DNA of 45,239 nucleotides from Streptomyces cellulosae. Lineage in GTDB: Bacteria > Actinomycetota > Actinomycetes > Streptomycetales > Streptomycetaceae. The stretch lies in assembly GCF_000721105.1 (NCBI RefSeq), contig NZ_JOEV01000053.1, positions 1 through 45,239 on the forward strand, read 5' to 3'. The position numbers and the translations under genes were made by a program. The notes under the pieces were generated by a model. It saw only the letters and a program-made list of their open reading frames with translations. It was not told the origin of the DNA and made no database searches. Below, piece after piece: positions 40,865 through 45,239 of the stretch (positions are counted from its first letter, which is position 1; every line of letters starts with the position of its first letter).

Positions 40865-43792
40865 TCAGGTCGAGCTCGTCGCCAACTTCGTGATCTTGTC
40901 CAGGACGGCGACGAGGGGGTCCAAGGCGTCGAATATCTCGTCGAGGGCCTGGTTGAAGACCCGTGCCCGGTCAGCTTCCGTCCTGTACGGGTCGGCGTCG
41001 CCGGGGGTCATCGCGTCCTGGCAGATCCGGCCCTGCCGGGCGATCCCCTTCAAGGTTACGGACCAGGTCTTCTGCAGGTTCTTGTCCGGCACGGGGAAGT
41101 AGGCCAGCGCGTCGTCGGCTCGCTTCGCCAAGGCCCCGCAGAGCCGGCTGAACTTCTTGGTCTCCAGCATGGTCTCTCCGTTGTCGCGCGGCTTCTGCAC
41201 GGCGGCGGCGAACGCGTCGCTGATGTCTGTCGCGGCGTCGACGATCCGCTTGGAGTGCGTCAAGCCGCCGTGGCCGAGCCAGGCCCGCGCCTGCCACTCA
41301 CGGATCTTCGCCGTCCTCGCCGTCGGCGGTGCGTCGACCAGATCGTCGACCGTGTCGCCCGGGGTGTCGGCCGGCACCGATGCACTGGCCGGCTTCGCAC
41401 CGGGCGAGGACTCGTGCGCCGCCACCGTGAGCAGTGACGCGGAGACGGCCAGCACGAGGACCAGGCCCGACGAGAGCAGCCTCAGCCCTCGCTGCGCGGG
41501 GACGACGGGAGGCGGGGGTGGTGTCTGCGCGCGGCCCGGTGTCTCGTCCGGGTGATCGGCCGGAGCCGGCCGTACGTGCGACCCGCGCCGCACCCGTCGT
41601 ACGCCCCACCCCACCCCGGCACCGACCAGCCCCGCGCACCCCGCGAAGAGGATCGTCGGGGCCAGGATGGTCCGGGTGAGCATGTCGATTTGGGACAGGC
41701 CGACGGCCGGCACCCACTGGCACCGGTCGGTCAGGAAGCTGTACCGGCCGAGGCAGCCGTCGGCCGAGAAGAGGACGAACCACCCGGCCATGCCGAGGAG
41801 TTGGGCCACCGCGGCCGCCAGCAGGGCGCGGGGGAGCCAGAAGTGCCGGGAGACGGCTGCCACGGCGGCGGCCGTGAGCAGGCTCGAGGCGAGGATGGCG
41901 CCCATCACCAGCCAGGTGTGGAAGAAGCTGTACGCGCCGGTGCGTTCCGCCCAGGAGCCGGGGCGGCGGCCGTGCTGGACGTAGCCGGCCGCGAGCAGCC
42001 CCGCCCAGCACAGCGCACCGCCCGCCAGGCCGGCCAGGAGTGTCCGGCGGACCCGCAGACCCGGGGCGCCCGTGCACGCCCAGACCACGAGCGGGAGGAG
42101 CCACAGAGCGAGGGCAGCGGCCTCGACCGGGATGCTCGTCGTGAAGTCCACGAGGTTGGGCAGCAGCATGGCGACCGCAGACAGTTCCCAGGAGTAGGCC
42201 TGCCACGTGCCCGGGTACATCGACGTCATCTGGTGGCGGAGCAGGTCGGTCCGGTCGTGCAGGCCGACCGCGAGGTACTGGCCCGACCAGTACCACCAGC
42301 GCAACCCGGCCCCCAGCACCGCCGCGACGACCAGCAGGTTCAGCAGGCCCGCCGCCCACCGCGCCCATCTGCGCGGCAGGGCGAGCGCCAGCCGTGTGCA
42401 CTGTGCCGACCACACCGCAGCGACCGTCGCGGCGAGCAGCAGGCCGAGCAGGAACCAGGGCTCGGGGGCGAGCCACTCGTTGCCGTGCCTGCCGCGCGCG
42501 AACTCGCCCAGGATCAGGCCGCAGCCGAGCCACATCCCCGACCGCACGCCGGACTCGCCCCGCCCCGTGCCCTGGGATGCGGCCACCGAACGCGCCAACG
42601 GGAACCAGAGCATCGGCGCCATGAAGGCAGCCGTGCACCATGCGGCGCCGCTGTCCGCGGACAGCCCCGGCACCACCTGCAGCTCGTTGACCAGCAGCGT
42701 GGCGCTCACTCCGACAAGGAACATGGACAGTGCGCCCACCCCCGACAGCCGGGTGTGGTCGGCGAGCGCGCGGCGCCGCTCGGCCCATGTCGGGTGCGTC
42801 CGCAGCAGCGCGGTGACGCGGCGCATCGAGGCCGCCACCGTGCCGGGCGGATCCCGGTGCTGCCATGCGGCGGGCGGCGCGCCGCAGTCGACGGCCCCGG
42901 CGTCGGCGTGCAGTTCACGGCGGCGCAGCAGATCGGCGCGGGCCAGGGGCACCAGGCCCACCAGGACGAGACCGGCCAGCAGGGAGTACGCCAGAATTGA
43001 CGCGGCCCCGGGCCAGAACGGTGAGTCTGTCAGGCCGAACAGGCCCCTCAAGAGCAGGCGGCCCTCGTGGTACAGGTAGGGCAGCAGCGCGAGCACCACG
43101 AACACCCGCCACAGGGCTGTACTGGCGGAGGCGAAGTCCACGTCGCGGTTACGGATGTGGGCGAACTCGTGCAGGACGACCGCGCGGAAGCCCTCCGGGT
43201 CCGTGCTGCGCCGCACCAGCAGGCCGGCGTGCAGGCATACCGTGTACTGCCCGAACCGTCCGTACACCACGGCACCGGCGGTGGTCCGGGCCGGATCCAC
43301 GCGGAACGCCAGGCCGTAGGTGATGCCGGCGCGGGCGCGCAGCTCGGCGAGTTCGGCGGCCAGCGTGCCGTCGCGGTCCACGTCCCCGACCGGGACCGTG
43401 CGGTGCCTGAGCTCGCGCAGCCGTGGCGTCCACCAGTACACCGCCGCCGCGACCGCCAACAGCAGCAGCGTCGCGACCATGCCCTTCCAGTGCTCGACCG
43501 TCGGTACCCCGGACATGCACTTCGACAGCGCCTCGGAGCTGCGCTCGGTGCTCAGCACGTTGTCCACGTTGCGGCCGTCGGGGTCCAGCCCGGCCGCGAG
43601 CAGACAGCCCAGCGGGTCGCCAGGGGTGTCGTTGGGCTTCGGAGCCAGGACGGTGTCCAGCATGCTCACGCTGGACACCGTCACGACGGTCATCAGCAGC
43701 GCGAAACGGGGCCCGGTGTCGGCGATGCCGCGCCGCCGGGGTCTGTCCGGTACGAGGGCCGCCCCGTCGACGGGCGCGTTCACCGCCTTCAC
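40865..43792 (-). CDS. Very large M48-family membrane metallopeptidase
   Basis: The 975-residue protein has an N-terminal membrane helix pair, then an M48 protease domain with HEFAH (208-212, zinc ligands H208 and H212, catalytic E209) and the third-ligand segment RRRELHADAG about 75 residues later. The domain is cut by membrane helices as in HtpX/Ste24. It continues with some ten further helices and a C-terminal extracytoplasmic helical domain (about 800-975) after a proline-rich linker. Usual M48 enzymes have 280-450 residues, so over half of this protein is extra. The expected role is cleavage of membrane or envelope proteins. GTG overlaps the stop of the partner gene upstream (GTGA), so both should be made in fixed ratio. 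Confidence 0.85.
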   Translation of the reverse strand: MKAVNAPVDGAALVPDRPRRRGIADTGPRFALLMTVVTVSSVSMLDTVLAPKPNDTPGDPLGCLLAAGLDPDGRNVDNVLSTERSSEALSKCMSGVPTVEHWKGMVATLLLLAVAAAVYWWTPRLRELRHRTVPVGDVDRDGTLAAELAELRARAGITYGLAFRVDPARTTAGAVVYGRFGQYTVCLHAGLLVRRSTDPEGFRAVVLHEFAHIRNRDVDFASASTALWRVFVVLALLPYLYHEGRLLLRGLFGLTDSPFWPGAASILAYSLLAGLVLVGLVPLARADLLRRRELHADAGAVDCGAPPAAWQHRDPPGTVAASMRRVTALLRTHPTWAERRRALADHTRLSGVGALSMFLVGVSATLLVNELQVVPGLSADSGAAWCTAAFMAPMLWFPLARSVAASQGTGRGESGVRSGMWLGCGLILGEFARGRHGNEWLAPEPWFLLGLLLAATVAAVWSAQCTRLALALPRRWARWAAGLLNLLVVAAVLGAGLRWWYWSGQYLAVGLHDRTDLLRHQMTSMYPGTWQAYSWELSAVAMLLPNLVDFTTSIPVEAAALALWLLPLVVWACTGAPGLRVRRTLLAGLAGGALCWAGLLAAGYVQHGRRPGSWAERTGAYSFFHTWLVMGAILASSLLTAAAVAAVSRHFWLPRALLAAAVAQLLGMAGWFVLFSADGCLGRYSFLTDRCQWVPAVGLSQIDMLTRTILAPTILFAGCAGLVGAGVGWGVRRVRRGSHVRPAPADHPDETPGRAQTPPPPPVVPAQRGLRLLSSGLVLVLAVSASLLTVAAHESSPGAKPASASVPADTPGDTVDDLVDAPPTARTAKIREWQARAWLGHGGLTHSKRIVDAATDISDAFAAAVQKPRDNGETMLETKKFSRLCGALAKRADDALAYFPVPDKNLQKTWSVTLKGIARQGRICQDAMTPGDADPYRTEADRARVFNQALDEIFDALDPLVAVLDKITKLATSST

Positions 43793-44331
43793 GAATCGGT
43801 GCCGGAGACCGACCGGTTGACCTCGCCGCCCGTGTCAGGGCTGCCGGACGCCCCGTCCGCCCCCGGATCCGCCGTCGCCAGGTGGACCACCACCGCGTCC
43901 GCCAGCGAGGCGGCCTCGTCCGTGTCGATACCGCGCTCGGTCGCGAGCCGCAGGATCTGTGTGCGTACGAGGGTGAGCTGGGCGCGGTCCAGCTCGGGCA
44001 GCGTGCGCGGAGGAGCGGCGTCGCCCCGGCGCAGGACCCGCCGCAGTCCGGAGCGGCACCGTGCGACCAGACCGTCGGCGGCGGCGTCGAGGGCGCGCCG
44101 GGCCACCTGGTCGAGGACCAGCCACACCACGGCGGTGACCAGGGCGGTGGCCTCGGCCAGACCGAAGCCGAGCGGTTCCCTGCGTGGTCCCCGCCCGGCG
44201 AGGACGCGGACGGCCTCCTCGTCGTCGAACCGGAACAGCCCCTCGACGAGGGGCAGCTCGTGCGGCGCGCGCTCGGTCACCACCGCACGCACCACGTCCC
44301 GTACCTTCGTCGTTCCGACCTCGTCGGTCAC
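43789..44331 (-). CDS. Unknown 180-residue protein coupled to the M48 protease
   Basis: The protein starts MTDEVGTTKVRDVVRAVVTERAPHE, has a conserved-looking LPLVEGLFRFDDEEAVRVL stretch, one hydrophobic segment (about 62-82, LAEATALVTAVVWLVLDQVA) and a charged helical C-terminus with RAQLTLVRTQILRLATERG. I do not recognise the family. GTG at 44329-44331 has GGGAG seven bases upstream, so the longer open frame is rejected. The 4-base overlap with the M48 gene suggests a chaperone, adaptor, inhibitor or substrate of that protease. Confidence 0.72.
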   Translation of the reverse strand: MTDEVGTTKVRDVVRAVVTERAPHELPLVEGLFRFDDEEAVRVLAGRGPRREPLGFGLAEATALVTAVVWLVLDQVARRALDAAADGLVARCRSGLRRVLRRGDAAPPRTLPELDRAQLTLVRTQILRLATERGIDTDEAASLADAVVVHLATADPGADGASGSPDTGGEVNRSVSGTDS

Positions 44332-44712
44332 CGTGAACTCCCGTGCGCCGGACACCCGTTGGGGTCCATCGCAGCACAGGAGACCGCCGGTCGCCACCCT
44401 CTCGCCGTACAGCACTCCAGCCGTAGATCGTGATCTCGCCTTGTCAGCCGTGCGGAAGAGTCCGCGCGGCCGGCTGCCCGGGTGGGGAGCCGGTGCCTGA
44501 GGTGTGCGAGGCCCAGTACTTCCAGCCGGTGTCGGTCGGGGGCGGCGTAGTCGATCGGGTTGCGGCCGCCGACGCCCCGTCAGTCGCTGTCGGAACCACG
44601 CCGACTTGGAGCCCGAGATGACACGGAGGTGCCTCAGGCCTCCACACCCTGACGCCCAGTCAGGGTAACGTGGTGTGACAAAAGGGTCGGAACAGGGCGA
44701 AAAGGAGTGCGA
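44332..44712. other. 381-bp divergent intergenic region
   Basis: It lies between the M48-partner operon and the small helical gene. It contains the palindrome AGATC-GT-GATCT (44425-44436) near the operon side, a possible operator. The middle part has weak open frames on both strands; one minus frame has a string GRNPIDYA reminiscent of ankyrin repeats, too short to support a gene. Confidence 0.45.
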
Positions 44713-45009
44713 ATGGGGCTGACCGTGCGCGTCGAGAAGCGCATCGCCAAGGACTTTCCCGGCCGGGACGGCCAGATCGTGGGGGAGCTTCTCGCCGAGC
44801 TCGTGCACCACCTGACCGAGCGGGGCGACCGGGAGGACAAGGAGCGCATCGCCGCCGCGACGCTGCTGTGCGGCCGGGGGCGGGTGGACCGCCTGCTGGA
44901 CGCCGTACAGCTGGCCAAGGAGGACTGGAGGGACGTACTGGCGGGAGCGGGTCTGGCGGACCAGGGCTGGCGCGAACGGCTGGAGGCGGACTTCGGCCCC
45001 GCCGTGTGA
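44713..45009 (+). CDS. Small helical protein of unknown function
   Basis: The 98-residue protein, MGLTVRVEKRIAKDFPGRDG onward, is charged and mostly helical (ELLAELVHHLTERGDREDKERIAAATLLCGRGRVDRLLDAVQLAKEDW shown in parts: ERIAAATLLC, LLDAVQLAKEDW), soluble and without signal peptide. AAAAGGAG sits five bases before the ATG, a strong site. The C-terminal DVLAGAGLADQGWRERLEAD looks well folded. I do not recognise a family; a cytoplasmic adaptor is possible. Confidence 0.75.
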   Translation: MGLTVRVEKRIAKDFPGRDGQIVGELLAELVHHLTERGDREDKERIAAATLLCGRGRVDRLLDAVQLAKEDWRDVLAGAGLADQGWRERLEADFGPAV

Positions 45010-45084
45010 GGTTCCACCGTGTGACGCTGTGCCGCGCCCGTTCGCCAGGCGGGCGCCGGCTCACAGGTGGGGCTGCGCGGACCA

Positions 45085-45113
45085 TTGACGCGCAAGGGGT
45101 TCGATTCTACGGT
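45085..45113 (+). promoter_or_regulatory. Housekeeping-type promoter for the last gene
   Basis: TTGACG (45085-45090), a 17-base spacer and TACGGT (45108-45113) form a near-consensus promoter about 90 bases before the GTG at 45209. Confidence 0.7.
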
Positions 45114-45208
45114 CCGTCCGAAGTTCTGCTCGGTGATCGACATACCGAACGAGTCGGGCAGGTCGAACAGCCGAACGGGCCGTACTCCCCCCACACAAGG
45201 AGACCCGC

Positions 45209-45239
45209 GTGAGCCGCACCCCCCGCACCCCCCGCACCC
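45209..45239 (+). CDS. Start of a gene running off the window
   Basis: GTG at 45209 follows AAGGAG at eight bases and a good promoter. Only about ten codons are visible (MSRTPRTPRT), an unstructured Arg-Thr-Pro leader. The product cannot be named. Confidence 0.55.
   Translation, partial: MSRTPRTPRT

Noticed and set aside
44440..44640. Possible ankyrin-like remnant (GRNPIDYA on the minus strand)
   Set aside because: One short string is not enough; there is no repeat periodicity and no start signal.
25580..45150. Identical CATACCGAAC strings upstream of the ABC operon and the last gene
   Set aside because: A 10-base match between two intergenic sites in 45 kb can be chance, and the flanking symmetry differs.

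Overview
The window is high-GC actinobacterial DNA, almost certainly from a Streptomyces. The evidence is strong third-position GC bias, GTG and TTG starts, many 4-base stop/start overlaps, rare TTA leucine codons, a dispersed repeat typical of Streptomyces, and gene families common there (PucR with an N-terminal regulatory domain, MAB_1171c-type membrane proteins, WD40-STAND NTPases, secreted glycoside hydrolases). I count 29 genes; two run off the window edges. There is no rRNA, tRNA, CRISPR array or complete insertion sequence.

Region 1 (1-8102, minus strand) is an envelope-glycan-like cluster. It holds a DUF3068 membrane protein, a GT4 glycosyltransferase, a SAM methyltransferase, a very large AftD-like membrane glycosyltransferase and a condensation-type acyltransferase; the last three are joined by ATGA overlaps. 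Several of these families sit near each other in mycobacteria (Rv0224c-Rv0227c). The DUF3068 gene is divergent from a small membrane-protein gene and a PucR-type regulator (8277-9689).

Region 2 (9760-16452) has a secreted, sortase-anchored glycine-rich surface protein divergent from an IclR regulator coupled to an SMP-30 lactonase, then an FAD monooxygenase and an acyltransferase-3 membrane protein.

Region 3 (16772-25433) is the most accessory-looking part. A 1248-residue HTH/STAND-NTPase/14-WD40 protein converges on a four-gene minus-strand operon of three MAB_1171c-like seven-helix membrane paralogs and one HExxH metallopeptidase. A seven-unit 23-bp tandem array lies between two of the paralogs.

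Region 4 (25604-38002) is a carbohydrate-use island. A LacI-type operator overlaps the promoter of a sugar ABC transporter (binding protein and two permeases, no ATPase) and a GH51 arabinofuranosidase. Next come a Tat-exported propeller-like protein, a Tat-exported GH35 beta-galactosidase divergent from a cysteine-free Rrf2 regulator, and a GH92 mannosidase with its own LacI-like operator. Together these suit uptake and trimming of arabinogalactan or other arabinose, galactose and mannose-bearing glycans.

Region 5 (38467-45239) has a secreted DUF4360 protein, an RlmA(II)/TlrB-type rRNA methyltransferase, an IS5-like transposase stub carrying a perfect hairpin, a very large M48 membrane protease coupled to a 180-residue partner, a small helical protein, and the start of a further gene.

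Five genes carry exactly one in-frame TTA codon (PucR regulator, sortase substrate, acyltransferase-3, STAND/WD40 protein, RlmA-type methyltransferase). This predicts dependence on the bldA tRNA.
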